From the NCBI GenBank assembly GCA_018105865.1, contig CM030832.1, positions 28,259,086 to 28,323,085 of the forward strand: a DNA stretch of 64,000 nt. The letters are read 5' to 3'. Made by a program: the position numbers and the translations under genes. Of this stretch, positions 50,935 through 63,805 are shown one piece after another (positions within the stretch are counted from its first letter, which is position 1; each line of letters opens with the position of its first letter). Origin of the DNA: Metaphire vulgaris. Taxonomy: Eukaryota > Annelida > Clitellata > Crassiclitellata > Megascolecidae. Under the pieces are notes generated by a model that worked only from the letters and a program-made list of their open reading frames with translations, did no database searches and had not been told where the DNA came from.

Positions 50935-51120
50935 CAGGGGCGTAGCGACGGGGATGTATATCGGTATATATACCCCATAAATCAGTCTACCTTAAATTTT
51001 TGTTATGTGATTTACATGTGGTTATATGTGGTTTATATGGTTTATGTGGGTTATAGTTCAGATTTATACCCACCCAAAATATTTATACCCTCCCAAATCA
51101 AATTCCTGGCTACGCCCCTG
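50935..51120. mobile_element. hAT MITE, CAGGGGCGTAGC family, 186 bp
   Basis: Inverted ends CAGGGGCGTAGC and GCTACGCCCCTG are flanked by an exact 8-bp duplication TTTGGTCG. Confidence 0.94.
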
Positions 51121-51603
51121 TTTGGTCGGGAATTCACAAGACTCTGAATAAATTAATATCTCTTTGTCCACGCTGGAACGATGAACGACTGAGTTGCCCG
51201 TCGACACCGCGGCTGAATTCCACGATGGTCGCCCATCCAAGTACTGGGGCCGCTTTATTAACTTCGATGTTCGAACTGTAGTAACCTGCTGTGGAACTTA
51301 AAGTAGAGACATTACAGCAGGCGTCACGTAGGCAACGGTCGACATGATCTACGATGTTGTCGCTCTAGATTTTGTAAACAGAATCTTTAAAGAATAATTA
51401 ACGGCTGCTCTAAAAGAATCGTTAATTTTTGTAGACCATTTTGTATTCGCGGTACTTATAAAATCCGTAGCGAGGAAACGACTGATCATCGCTGAGATGC
51501 GTCCGTGTTGAGCGCTGATTTAGCGCACGCGACGACGCCGACCATCCCTTAATCGCCGATAACTTTCTCTCTGTTGTTTCACAGCTACCAACGCCGTTGG
51601 AAA

Positions 51604-51954
51604 ATGGATCTCCGCCTACCTTTGCTTTTCGTCATCGCTGTCGTCATCGCAGTCGAATGCGACGATCGAACAGGTGAGCACGTGATCGAGCAGGTGAGCA
51701 CGTGATCGCACAGACGATCACGTGATCGAACAGCAAGTGAGCACGTTTCGACGATAAATCGAATCAATTTGGCCTACTGATCGCAGCGATTATGGAGACA
51801 ATGTTTTCGTAATCAACTATCTAAAATCCACGATGCCCTCTTGTGAACAAACAGGCGTTAAACTGCAAAACCCCTTCATCCTATCTAGGATTAGACAAAT
51901 TTACCTTGTCAAATCTCTTTTGTATAATAGCTAATCAATTAGCCACGATGCCCT

Positions 51955-52023
<69 letters not shown>

Positions 52024-52505
52024 ATAACAACACAGGCATAAAACCCGGATTCATATACTTCAGAAAAATAAGAATTGAATGGAATTCCCTTCATCCTATC
52101 TGTTTTAGTTTTGATTAAGGTAGACCTAATCAATTATTATATTTATTTCTGTAAACAAGGCTAAGGCCTACGACAAAAGTCAAATCTATCAATTTATTAA
52201 ATAAGTGTGTTTTTTAAGTTCGAAAGGATTCAGGCAGCTTCCGACACAACATCAGGTAACTATATCAAAAATGACAAACTTAGGTCAAGGAGGGACAAGC
52301 AATAGGATATCGAAATTCTCGACTCATTTGAGTTTCGAATATATATATTCTGGGCATATGGATATATATATATATATATAACGCGTAACCAGTATATGTC
52401 GTGATGTGGTCATTCCAGCGACAACCGAAGACCACTAGATTCATATAAGTCGATACATACAGGACACTACATAGTCCATTCTTGACAAGATACAGTAACG
52501 GCCGC

Positions 52506-52536
<31 letters not shown>

Positions 52537-53374
52537 CGGATAACGTATGTATATCAAACGATAGCGTTTCGTCCAAAAAATAAGAGACGCACACTGAATG
52601 GAACAATTCGCATCACGAATGAAAGGGAATTTATTTTCCTGGAGTGCTGATCCATCCATTCAGCTATTTGTTTTTGAGATTTATGCAATGGCATCCGAAT
52701 TAATTATCCGACGGCATTAATTGATTTCACCAATCAATTGATGCATGACTTAAGATGAAAAGTAAGGGACCAGGACTGATTTGCGGAACTAGCGCTTGAT
52801 TTCACGTAATACAATGTGCTGTTTTGTCTTGGACTTCAATTTGAAGAATGCTACTTTAAATCAAGGGCGCCCACAGAAATTTTTGAAGTGCGCTGGCCTG
52901 CCAATCCATACGATGTTTCAAGCCGACGGATGAGAATCTGATGATCGACTGTGTCAAAAGCAGCCGAGAGATCAAGCAGGCAGAGAAGTGCAACTCGGCA
53001 GTCGCATCCAAGGTCACTGAATATTTTCAGAATGGTCGCGATTAATATTTTAGCAAGGTTTTGAAACGCAAAACTTGACGATGAGGTTTTTTAAAAGAAT
53101 GTCTGGTCTATAATTGGAGCATCAATTGATGCATGACTAAAATCCAAACAACATCAGTAATTACTTGTTTTAAGAATGCTTTAGGCCCACAGAAATTTTT
53201 CTAATTCGCGATTAATGTTTTAGCAGTTTTTGGTGACGATGAAAAAGATTAGTCAAAAATTAAGTAGTGTTTTGGTGTGAAAATATTAGTCAAAAGTCAA
53301 ACTATAGTAAATTACAAAACCAGATTTGCATTTTCCAGGGGGAGACATAACGTTGGAGACAGAACTTTGGAGAC

Positions 53375-53438
<64 letters not shown>

Positions 53439-54371
53439 GTCGTGAGTGACCAGGACAACGAGAACTGACAGCATCAAATTTTCATGTGCCTAACTTCGGA
53501 GGTTTGGGCCCCTCCCCCAATATTCTAAGTGGATCGACGCCTTTGGGTGGGGTAGTGGAAGTGCCCATCTGCCCCTATATGTGGGCGCCCATACTTTAAA
53601 TGATCCTTTGTTACCCAACACCCATGCCTAGCGATCAATCAGAACGAAAATCGGCCGTTAAGGCCCCTACTTTCAATACAGATTAACGCAGTATCTCTTC
53701 TAATATTACATATCCTCCAGGGCCTGCTTATAACTGTAATTTTGGAGATGGATTTGAGTTCCCGGTGATTGAAACCTTTGTGCATTACAACTGGTGCAAC
53801 GTTTTTTGGCGAATTTGATTCGAATTATGGGAATTTATGTCACTCTTTTTCCTTCGATTACTTGTTCCCAGAATCTCAAGCATCGAAGGCCGACGTCCAA
53901 GCGGCAGAGGAAGCTTTCGGAGGAGACGAAAAGCGGGGACACATCTTCCGGTACGGCAGGGCCAACGTATTTCGGTACGGAAAACGGGCTCCGTCCGTAT
54001 TTCGGTACGGAAAGCGGTCGGTATTTCGATACGGAAAGCGTAGCGACGATGGCCTGAATGATCAGATGGAGTCTCTCTTTCCAAAACGCATTTTCCGCTA
54101 CGGAAAGAGAACCACGGACGACGACGATGATGATCTCTACGAGGACCCTCTTTCGGCCGACGGCGTTCTCGGCAAGCGGATGGTCTTCCGATATGGAAAA
54201 CGCGGAGATGATGTCGGGGAAGAGGTGGAAGAAGACGACGGAAAGATACTTATCGAGAAGATACACAAAGAGGATGAAACCTTCAAGGACAAGGACGAGA
54301 AAAGACCGATCTTCCGCTACGGGAGATCGGCGAGACTGCCGAATGCAGCTCAACCATTCGGAGTCGAATGA
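51604..54371 (+). CDS. FRY-amide neuropeptide precursor (7 peptide copies)
   Basis: Coding parts are 51604-51673 (exon from acceptor 51,585) and 53872-54371, joined by a phase-1 GT-AG intron; the product is about 189 residues. Exon 1 is a signal peptide (MDLRLPLLFVIAVVIAVEC). The terminal exon encodes seven peptides ending FRYG before a basic site: GHIFRYGR, ANVFRYGKR, APSVFRYGKR, SVFRYGKR, IFRYGKR, MVFRYGKR and PIFRYGR. Gly before Arg/Lys-Arg is the amidation signal, so the predicted products are short (I/V)FRY-amides acting as secreted transmitters or hormones, probably on G-protein-coupled receptors. Acidic spacers (TTDDDDDDLYED, GEEVEEDD) separate the copies, as in many RF/RY-amide precursors. 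The C-terminus resembles FMRFamide-like peptides with Tyr for the final Phe; orthology to a named family is not settled. AATAAA follows at 54,456 and 54,758. Confidence 0.92.
51957..52022. repeat. (TA)n(TG)n microsatellite
   Basis: About 38 bases of TA followed by about 26 of GT, in intron 2 of the FRY-amide gene. Shorter TA runs occur near 52,362 and 52,507. Confidence 0.95.
52862..53593. mobile_element. hAT-like element carrying a reverse transcriptase fragment
   Basis: Termini CAAGGGCGCCCACA and TGTGGGCGCCCATA are flanked by an exact 8-bp duplication CTTTAAAT. Inside (52,908-53,041, minus strand) is a LINE reverse transcriptase piece ending CLLDLSAAFDTVDHQILIRR. A CCCACAGAAATTTTT-TTCGCGATTAAT segment is duplicated inside (52,870 and 53,190). 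Confidence 0.75.
53377..53435. repeat. (TA)n microsatellite, about 58 bp
   Basis: An uninterrupted TA run inside the 52,862 element. Confidence 0.96.
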
Positions 54372-54455
54372 GCCATTTGCAGACTTCTAAGAGAACTGAA
54401 ATTTCTAGTATTTTAAAATCATCAAACTTGATTATTCCCAAAGACGATTGAGGAT

Positions 54456-54461
54456 AATAAA
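54456..54461 (+). terminator. Polyadenylation signal AATAAA, FRY-amide gene
   Basis: The first AATAAA, 85 bases after the stop codon; a second lies at 54,758-54,763. Confidence 0.55.
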
Positions 54462-54763
54462 TATTTCTTAAGTTTGAGTCGCTACGCTCGCAACGTTCAA
54501 GAGATACTTAACAATATCACAATTATTAATATTAATTGTGAATATTTGAAAATCCAGATGTAAGTATATATGTGCTTGCGTGTGTGTGTGTGTTTGAATG
54601 TGTGTTGAAAGTTCGTCTAACTTTTTAAAAATCTGGTATCATTTCTACAATTTCAATTAAAATCTTCATCGTATTGCAAGTTGGGTTTGAGCATTAAAAT
54701 TGGCGATTATTAGACAGTAAAAAAACGACGCTGGAATGAAACTAAAGTTACCAAAGCAATAAA

Positions 54764-55940
54764 GCTGGGAATTCGAATCGAATCAGTCAGTACCGTGTGT
54801 TCTATGAAATTTCAGCTGAAATTCTCACGTGAAAACCTGCCGTGTACTCGACAACTGACGCGAATGACAACCAGGCCCTTCGAGAGAAATTCCGGCCTCC
54901 TGAGCCAGGCTATTTTCCAGGAATTTGCGTTCGGGGGTGAGGGTCCCATGGTTGCAGGGGGTGTCAATGTCCAGTGTTTCATCTAGACTCCTTGGACCTC
55001 ACGGGGGGAATAGAAATGGGCGGAGGAGGTGGCGGAGATTCGATGCTTGGCCCCCGGATTAAAGGAAAGTACAAGTGAAAAAAATGATTTCCGTTGTCAT
55101 CTCTTCCGTTTACGTACGGCCCATGCAAATTTTTAAATCATGATTTTCATTTGTCGATTCCAAAACGTCAATCCGATTTTTCACTCCTAACGGAAAATGA
55201 GAGAGAGAGAGAGAGAGAAACAAATTGCAAAAGTTGCTACGTAGTGACTTGTCTGAGGTTCGAAGTCACAGCCCCCTCCACAATTATACGGAATGAACCT
55301 TTACCACTACGCCACTTATATCAATGCTTCCAATTACAGTTTATATTCGTTATATTCCAATACGTCAAAATTGGCAGCTACGTCTGATTTGGACGAAAAA
55401 AATGTCACATGTCTTTCGCGTTTATTTAACCGGCATAGATTAACTGGCATGACCATGGAATGACACGTGGCCCTGCCCCCCCCCCCTCTATTTGGATCGG
55501 AACCGGTCGTGAGATTCGTCCAAAATCGGTGAATAGTTGCGGGTTGGGGGTTGGGGGGGTAGTATTAGATCGAGGAGAATGCACCAGACTTTAAAGCGTC
55601 CTAGACGACGGCGTTATTTTTCTCTATTGCTTAAATCAATGCTTTCCACGCTTTACAAGTAGAGGGCCATATCTATTATTTTCGGCACTTAAGCGGGCCA
55701 CAACGTTATAGAATTGTAAAATTTAGACTGTACTGTACTTTAGATGACTTTGATTCGGGTTCTTATGATGACACATTGGGAATATAAACGTCTATTAAAT
55801 CTAAAAACGTTGTATAATGTCATTCTGAACTTTCATAAGCCAAGTTTTAAAACTATAAAAGCAGGCGAATTAAATATTGAGGCCTCGCGGGCCACTTTCT
55901 GAAGACTGGCGGGTTACAAGTTTCCCGCGGGCCATAGTCT
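54764..55940. other. Intergenic stretch without a recognised gene
   Basis: It holds a left-end fragment of the CAGGCCC-type MITE near 54,871, a GAGA run near 55,198, and C- and G-rich runs near 55,477 and 55,543. No coding exon is seen. Confidence 0.5.
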
Positions 55941-56126
55941 CATTAGCGTCGCCACGGGGGAGGGGGGACAAATGGGGCAACTGCTCCCAACCTGCCCCAG
56001 ACCACCTACCAGATTTGCGCAAATCCGATGAGAAAGTTTTCTGTGGAAGGGGGTGAGGGGTGGGTAAGGAATCTGACACGCAAACCCCTTTTGCCTCCCA
56101 ACCAAAAATTTCTGGCGACGCCACTG
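55941..56126. mobile_element. hAT MITE, CATTAGCGTCGCCA family, 186 bp
   Basis: Imperfect inverted ends CATTAGCGTCGCCA and TGGCGACGCCACTG are flanked by CATAGTCT and CGTAGTCT (8 bp, one mismatch). This is the complete reference copy for the interrupted one at 41,214 and the truncated one at 39,464. Confidence 0.85.
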
Positions 56127-56549
56127 CGTAGTCTGAGAACCTCTGGCTTAAGCGGTAAATTTAGTAGAGAAATTTAATAGAGAAAACATTAACGGAGTAA
56201 AGTTTCGCTAAAACAACATCAGAAATAAACGTGAATCTGTGTCCAACATGAAGAAGCCAGTTCAATGTTCAGGACAGTTTTAATGCGACTACGCATCGAG
56301 ATTGCAGCGTTGCCTAGCAACAAAGTTCCAGATCTTCAAACGTTTTTACTCATTAGTTGAGTTTAGGCAACAACGTTTATCTGGTTGCCTGGTAACGATG
56401 GAGAAGGTAGAGGTTTCGTTCATACTCAAATTCGATCGTTGGACCCAGCGCTGATCTCCGTGTCAGGCAAGCAGCGACGCAGGTGGCTAACGTCGTTAAT
56501 TCGGAATAGTAACGATAGCAATAATTAATATATAACATCGAACTCCTGA

Positions 56550-56699
56550 GGAGCACTAGAGATCGAGAGAAGTGGAAGTCCATGATCGCCGACGCAGCAA
56601 TCCATGGCACCTGAAGAAGAAGAAGAAGAAGAAGAAGAAGAAGAAGAAGAAGAAGAAGAAGAAGAAGAAGAAGAAGAAGAAGAAGAAGAAGAAGAAGAA
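56550..56699 (+). mobile_element. LINE 3' end with (AAG)n tail
   Basis: The frame STRDREKWKSMIADAAIHGT ends in TGA at 56,612-56,614 and is the last segment of a LINE ORF2, like [11 protein letters not shown] at 31,860. It passes directly into about 85 bases of AAG, which looks like an expanded tail. Confidence 0.75.
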
Positions 56700-56855
56700 C
56701 GATAGCAATAATAATTTCATTGTAGACAAATAATGTCAGCTGTCGTCAAAGGCTCCAGAATCCATCGAATGTCTCTAACAACAGAAACATGTTTGCATTA
56801 ATCACAATGGATTCAACTCACGAGAAATCCTACTAAGCAACTCTACAGTTATTTT

Positions 56856-57213
<358 letters not shown>

Positions 57214-58384
57214 AAGATCACTATTCACTATTTGTAGAACAATATCTACACTATCAATCGATGCAATTTTCCTATTTTAATTTCTGCAGCACTTATTCTG
57301 ATCTTATGAAGGCAATAGTGGCGGATTGAAGAGCTGAGCAAATACTGTTTCCAAGCTATCAAAGTGTAAAGCCCACTGATGAGTTTATATTCCCTTTTCT
57401 ATCGACGTCTACGTGCCCCGGGTCACGTGGACCAATCTCCTCGTTTATTGTGATCCGAAAACGTGACTATATTATAGTATTTGGTCAATTCAATTATTTG
57501 TCAGAACTAAGCTGATAGACTAAAAAACTGAAATCGCTCGCAAGAAACAGAAAGATGTCTTTTTATTTAGACCAATTAAAAGATGAAACCTCAAAATTTA
57601 GATTTCTATCTCTCAATCTTTGAGTCTAGACAATGAAAATGGCGATGGTGATAATGATGTTTATTTGTGTAATAATATTTGATTACTATAACTTGGTCTA
57701 TACTGGTTCAGTAGGGTCCGTCCAGTGTGAGGACAATTGTGACTTCTCTATTCAGCTTTTCATTAAATTTATGGCTTAGTGCAATACATTCACTTGCGTT
57801 GTCTTTCTGTGTTCGATACTAAAATAGCAACACATTTCACAGTCTACAATACACTATTATAACATATTGTAATCAATCAATTTCAATACTCACTAATTAT
57901 TGTGCAACAAGCTGAATATTCTACGATAGAATCTGCACTATTCATCGATGCGATTTCCTGCCTAGCATAAATTTCTGTTGCACTTAATTTTGACTGTGAT
58001 AGCTTATACAAACAGCAGAATTTCTTGTCTAACCCAGGAACTTGAAAGCTAATATACGAATTTAAAAACTAGAAAAGCAACTGGACAGAAAACTTGGAAC
58101 TGATCGGTGTTAAGGGTTTTCCTCATTCCTCGTCTCTCTTGTCATCTTCTAATAATTATTGTAGATGTTTTCTACGACACGAGAATTGCATTAACTTTGT
58201 GCAGATATCTCTGTAGCATTCGTGGGGTGTATGCGCCTCCGAAAGTAATAAATAAATTAATAATGCATCGTTTAGTGCTAGGTTTGTGGACATATGGAAC
58301 AGTTTATACGTGATGGATTAAGAGCTGTTGAACCAATAGGTGTATCTAAAAGTTAATCGTGAGCGCTCGGTTGTTGATGGTTAA

Positions 58385-58456
58385 CCCCTTAACTGGGGAT
58401 CCCGGATATATCCGTCCATTTTACATTGAGTTACAGTTAAATACACGGTTAAGGGG
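58385..58456. mobile_element. 72-bp piggyBac-like MITE
   Basis: CCCCTTAAC and its complement GTTAAGGGG bound 72 bases, flanked by TTAA on both sides (58,381-58,384 and 58,457-58,460). A TTAA duplication is the piggyBac target. It is extremely short. Confidence 0.65.
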
Positions 58457-59641
58457 TTAAGAGAAATAATTTTATTGGTTTTCGCAGAGTTTAACACTTC
58501 GGAAACCGCTTGAAAATCGTTTCACCTGATCTTGCCTCAGTCATTTCATTTGGAGTTTTTCAACACGCTGGTTTGCGTTTCTAGAATAAAAGAGTTTCGG
58601 AAAGACCAAGAAACGTTAAACTTGCGCATGTTTCCTAATCTTCTATTAATATAGTCGAACAGACTGCTGTGCCTAATTCCAGAACAACACTGCAGACTGT
58701 CATCAAATTATTTCATTTTGTCTGGGAAGGTGAATTTCTAATCACTGATTCATGATATCGTTAGCTTATTTAACTAATTCATACAGCAGTATAAAGCTAT
58801 TAAATCTTCTCCCCTTACTGGCGTGACTTTCAAATATTATTTTTATTTTGTGTTTCCCGTTTCAATGAAATAGTAACAAAAAGGTACAAATCAACTTCTA
58901 GGAAGCACTAGCTAATCTCTTTTCTAATTTTGAGTCCCACGAGAATGATCCGGGAGTCCAACTTAGATTTTTATTGCTTCAGAAAATTAAAAACGAGCTC
59001 TGATGATAAAAATGTGAGTCTATTCTATTACGAGCCGCGGACGCTTATTATAGAATTCAATTATCTGGACGGAGAGATGACAGCAGCTCTCTGCTCTGTG
59101 CCGCGTCTTACGACGCGAATGCGAAACGTAATCAAATGAGGCCGCGCATGGTTTCTATTAATGAGTGAGAACTAATAATACGAGACGCGGTTGGCGGCAG
59201 GAGAAACAGGTGGCCGAGCAAAAGGACCGACATATTGAAGGGTTTGAAATAGAAGAATGGAAGGCAGAGACCGAGCAACGTGACGTCGCAGTCGCTACGA
59301 ATGACGACGGGCGACTGAAGCTGTAGATAAACACTTCGATGTGAAATCCAGATAGTCGTCTTTTCGACATATCTGCACGAGTCTTTCGAAACCGCCGAAT
59401 CTTTCGACATTCACATCGAACGCGCTATTGTCATTGGACCTACAGAGGCTGTCACGTGTGCACGACGACGCCTCGATTCTAAAGGGTTGTGACGAGATGA
59501 CTATAATTCTCCGGCAAATATCTCCGCAGAACAAGACCATCGTTGAAAATCGAAACGGTGCTTCCAGATGAAAGGATCAAACACAGACTAATGCTTGAGA
59601 GACAGAAAAAGATTCTAAAGGAAAGAGAGAGATGAATAAGC

Positions 59642-59645
59642 AGGC

Positions 59646-59695
<50 letters not shown>
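59642..59695. repeat. (GACA)n microsatellite
   Basis: About 13 GACA units. Confidence 0.95.
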
Positions 59696-59696
<1 letters not shown>

Positions 59697-60682
59697 GAAA
59701 ACTTCTAAATGAAAATCTACAACAGTTAAGAGCTGTGCCAGACATGATAAATGCAGAATTTCTCTCTACATTAGATTTACCAGGTCTAGCCAGTATCCAT
59801 GTAAACTATAGACTTATAATTGATTATAATATGTCGTTCTAAGTGGGTGTCCTCAGTATAACCGTTGATTTTCGGCTCTTCTCTCGATCTTTAGCACTGA
59901 CTAAACCCTTAAAAACATCAAAACAATATACATCAATTATGTTACAACAATAGCTAGCTTGAGACGAGATGTCCTTTATGCAGTAATGTATGCACGCCTG
60001 CACGGATGATAAACAATATTCGGCCGAAGTTGTGTGTCTTTTTCTGTCCAATGATATAACGTGTTCTTGTGATTTCGATACCTGAGAGGCGGGTAATTTG
60101 TCTTTTGACTAATCTGCCTCAATTAAATCGAATCAACAGGTCGGTTTTTGTTATTAGCGATCAGAAAAGCACAATAGATGAAAGAGGCTTCGTCGTCAAC
60201 GCCAACAGATACTCGGAACGCTCCCTGTGTTTGTTTCCGAATCCATTTTTTAAAAGTAGAAGAGAGAGCGCGTGTGTTTGCACAAGCGTTCCAGTTGCCA
60301 AGGACCTAATCTACCAGGCAGGCGGTCGGTCGGTCGGTCACGTGGTGTTGCACGGTATCCATGGCAGCGAACGGACGGATGACTAATGGGCGTCGAATGT
60401 CTGGTCGGTTGTCAGAAACACCTGAGAGTTTGCTCAACATAAGACTACCGCTGGTTGAGGCAAATTATCAGGCTTATCTGACAACCACTTATCGCCGAGC
60501 AAACAACGAGGCTGCTTTCTTCTTTCTCCTCCTCCTTCTTCTCTTCCTCTTCTACTCTCCACGTTTCCATCGGCTGCAGATCACCATCTTTTTTTCTTTC
60601 GCCAGTCTTATCACATAGATAATATATTGGATGTCCTTTGAACCTGTGTATGCAGTTGAAAAATAGACGAATGTCGTGCTTT

Positions 60683-61184
60683 GGGGCCGTCCATAAAGTA
60701 CGACACGCTATTTTTGACAATTTGCACCCCCCCACCATCCCATGTCAAAACCCGTTACAAGTCTCTGAACACCCTTAAAGTACGTCACAAACCTCGGACC
60801 TCCCCTCCCCAATGCGTCAACCATAAACTACGTCACGCAGATTTTCTATTTAATAAATTTGAGTTTCTCGTTCAATTTTCATTTCATCAGCAAAACATCG
60901 AGATATTCAACTTCCGGCAATGTTACCGGTTGTAATTGATTTAAAACTCCATGCACCAAACGTAATATAATTACTATACAGTATACACCACTGACATCTT
61001 CTGTTAGAATACATCATTCAGAAGAGAAAGTACAATATCACTGAATATTTCATGGTTTATGTGTACGGAAAGTGTGACGTCACCGTGATATTTACTCCTC
61101 CTCCTCCTCCTCCTCCCTGTTACAAACTGTCACACTTCCCTGGACTCCCTCCCCTCGAGCGTGACGAACTTTATGGACGGCCCC
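60683..61184. mobile_element. MITE family A/C copy, 502 bp, TTT duplication
   Basis: Inverted ends GGGGCCGTCCATAAAGTACG and the complement of GGGGCCGTCCATAAAGTTCG are flanked by TTT. The structure matches the 5435 and 13,572 elements. Confidence 0.85.
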
Positions 61185-61364
61185 TTTGCTCTAGCGAGGT
61201 CTATCGCTCGTAGAATTTATGCAGCGCCACTGTATCCAAAATCAGAAGCAAGTACACCTAGCTCATCACCTCTGGTCTGTGTGTGTCTAAGCTGACATCT
61301 AGCGGCACTCACAGTCGCTGCCACAGCAAAAGATCTTATGAACGGGTGAGAGATGAAAGGAAGC

Positions 61365-61540
61365 CAGTAGCGGTCCTATATAGAGCCGAAAGAAACTGGG
61401 GGGGGGGCTATGCCCGAGTCAATGACTGAAAAATCTGACAAACAAAAAAGATCGTCTACTATTATTTTCTGGGGCAAAGCTGAAATCTGAGTGGGAACTA
61501 CAGCCCCCTCTCCAGCTCCACTCTAGAAGAACTGCCACTG
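61365..61540. mobile_element. hAT MITE, CAGTAGCGGTCCTA family, 176 bp
   Basis: Ends CAGTAGCGGTCCTA and AGAACTGCCACTG are imperfect inverted repeats flanked by AAGGAAGC and AAGGGAGC (8 bp, one mismatch). Confidence 0.8.
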
Positions 61541-62777
61541 AAGGGAGCCGGTTTAGTTTTGAACTTACAACCTCGAAAATTATATCGACGATGCGAAAAT
61601 TCTTCATATTGAACGACGTATTAATTAATCAATTAATTGTTATAAATACATTTCCATTTATACTTCATTTTCTGGCAACGGTATAATTTTTATCGGAATC
61701 TACTGTAGACTTGAAGGCCAGTACAGTGACAACATCTATGACAATGAAATCTTTAGACAAGGTCGAACGTTCGTATAATAAACGATACAATAATAAAATA
61801 TAAAGAGATAATAATTATAATAATTATTCGGTAGAATTCCTATGTTGAATCTGATATTAAAGAATTCTGATAAATATAATCAATCAACAATCTCCTAGGT
61901 TTGGACGAACTGTCGCCTTGTGTTGACAGAATCAAGAATCAATGATCACTGGACTTCTTACGAGACAGAATGATTTCTGGTCACAACACAAATCAGCTCA
62001 AATACATGCATTCCCAACACTCACGTTGCGACATTACGATAACCCAGACATGGACACGGGTCCATTTTTAAACCCAACCCACGAAAGCAACTGGGTTACA
62101 TGACCCAACGGCCAACGCAACCCATAGCCTACAGCCCTACATAGCAATTTCTTAAACAGTAATTGATCGTCAGCAGTTAGTGAAGAATTAATTGAGGCAG
62201 TAAATCCTTAAGCAAAGGCCAAGACAAAGAAGAATAACGAGGAGACGGAAACGGTTGAAACCATAGACTTTGTTGAAGCCATTGAAAGGCTTTGAATATT
62301 ATAGCGCAAATCTGACGACCATTATTAAATGAAAATAACTTAGATAAAATTTTGCATTACATTATCACCGAAGAAAGCTTAACTAATTTTCTTACCCAAA
62401 CAACCCAACCCACAACAAAATGAAAATTTTTTACCCAACCCAACCCAACCCCCATGCTACGAAATCATTCCTTTCTGTTTCCATTTTTTGGTGTAAATTT
62501 TAGCAACCGCTAACAGAAATGTCGAAGATTCTTTTCAGTTTTTCATCGTCGCCATTCAGAAGGTGACAAATCGATGATGATTCCTCCCATTAATGTTTCT
62601 CACAATTTATTTAGCGCCATCACGCCACGGCCTGTGACCACCCTACTTCATCCCCTAGTAAATTTCCACAGCGTCGTTTTCTGTCCAGTGGCGCTACAAG
62701 AAGTGTGCTCAACACTACTGCTCAGTTCGACTCTTTCGTCGCGCAGGCCATCGATTGAGCCGGCGGCTGTTTGCTCG

Positions 62778-62888
62778 TGACGTCATCGCGCCATCTGACG
62801 TGTTTTCGCTCTCAACAACGATGACGTCACTGAGTAGACGGGCTCCGGGCGACGAGCGGCGCTGACGTCATCTGCTGCGATCAATATG
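62778..62888. promoter_or_regulatory. Cluster of three perfect CRE sites
   Basis: TGACGTCA occurs at 62,778-62,785, 62,822-62,829 and 62,863-62,870 in a CpG-containing region. It is followed by CAATATGGCGG, an ATG with only 11 codons. CREB/ATF factors bind this palindrome. The orientation and target gene are unknown. Confidence 0.6.
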
Positions 62889-62994
62889 GCGGATGGAATC
62901 AAGACGATAACAGGCATCTGACCTTTGGCATCAGTCGCCCTTTTGCAATTAACTCTAGTATTCAGTGAAAAGGACACACCTTCCTCTCCTCCTC

Positions 62995-63149
62995 CTCTCT
63001 CTCTCTCTATCTCATTTTCTCTGTCTCTGTTTCTGCCCGTCTGTCTCTGTCTCTGCCTGTCTGTCTCTGCATCTGTCTCTGTCTGTCTGTCTGCCTGTTT
63101 CTGTCTGTCTGTCTGTCCGTCCGTCTGTCTGTCTCTGTCTCTGTCTCTG

Positions 63150-63196
<47 letters not shown>
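62995..63196. repeat. (CT)n/(CTGT)n array
   Basis: Pyrimidine repeat of CTCT, CTGT and CCGT units; frames over it are artefacts. Confidence 0.93.
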
Positions 63197-63198
<2 letters not shown>

Positions 63199-63564
63199 TC
63201 TTTTCAGCATGGAAACGCTAGCAACATAGGAACCAACACATGGTTATGCCGTCCAGTTGCCATGGAAAACAAAATCACGCCAATGGCATTCCTTTTGTCA
63301 GCCGAGTGAGAGTGACAGGAAGATGACACGCAGTGAAATGTCAATTTCCTAAGTAGATAAGTAAGAGGATAATTATCTGTCGGTCTAAACTCTAAACGAA
63401 CACCTTAAAAGGCAAGTTCATTGAACGAAGTGAAACGCTAACAGAAAATCAACTTTGGTGCATGTGTATGTATATATGTGTGTGTGCTTGTGTGTGCGTT
63501 CGTCTACACTTAGCACGAATTATTCCGAGCATGCGTCGAGGGGTCAGAGGGTAATCAGACGCAT

Positions 63565-63729
63565 CACGTGACGCAGCACGTGACCGGCTGTACGCGATGA
63601 CACTGGACAGACGAATCGATCGACGCACTTCCGGTTCGTCGTCGTCGACGGAACATCCGGTCTACGGACCCCGCAACCGGAAACGGACCGAAACGCTCGA
63701 AACTTTGCTCACCTAGTTTGCGTTCACAG
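63565..63729 (+). promoter_or_regulatory. CpG-rich promoter-like region and putative first exon
   Basis: Two CACGTGAC E-boxes (63,565 and 63,577), an ETS site CACTTCCGG (63,626-63,634) and many CpGs precede a donor CAG|GTATGA at 63,729. A (CT)n tract then ends in the acceptor CTCTCAG at 63,826. An ATG at 63,597 opens a 39-codon frame (MTLDRRIDRRTSGSSSST) ending before the donor. It may be the 5' end of a gene running off the window. Confidence 0.35.
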
Positions 63730-63765
63730 GTATGAAGCAATATTTCAAGCGTGACGGACCACCCC

Positions 63766-63805
63766 CTCTCACTCACTCACTCTCTCTCTCTCTCTCTCTC
63801 TCTCT
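63766..63805. repeat. (CT)n microsatellite
   Basis: A pure CT run of about 30 bases after CACTCACT units. Confidence 0.93.

Larger units (their letters stand above)
57214..60682. other. Stretch without a recognised gene
   Basis: It includes a 72-bp TTAA-flanked MITE (58,385) and a (GACA)n array (59,642-59,695). Short frames at 59.1-59.5 kb and 60.36 kb have no motif I can support. A triple CGGT run lies near 60,325. Confidence 0.5.

Noticed and set aside
53785..54390. Other-frame and antisense ORFs across the neuropeptide exon (up to 172 codons)
   Set aside because: Shadows of the FRYGKR repeats.
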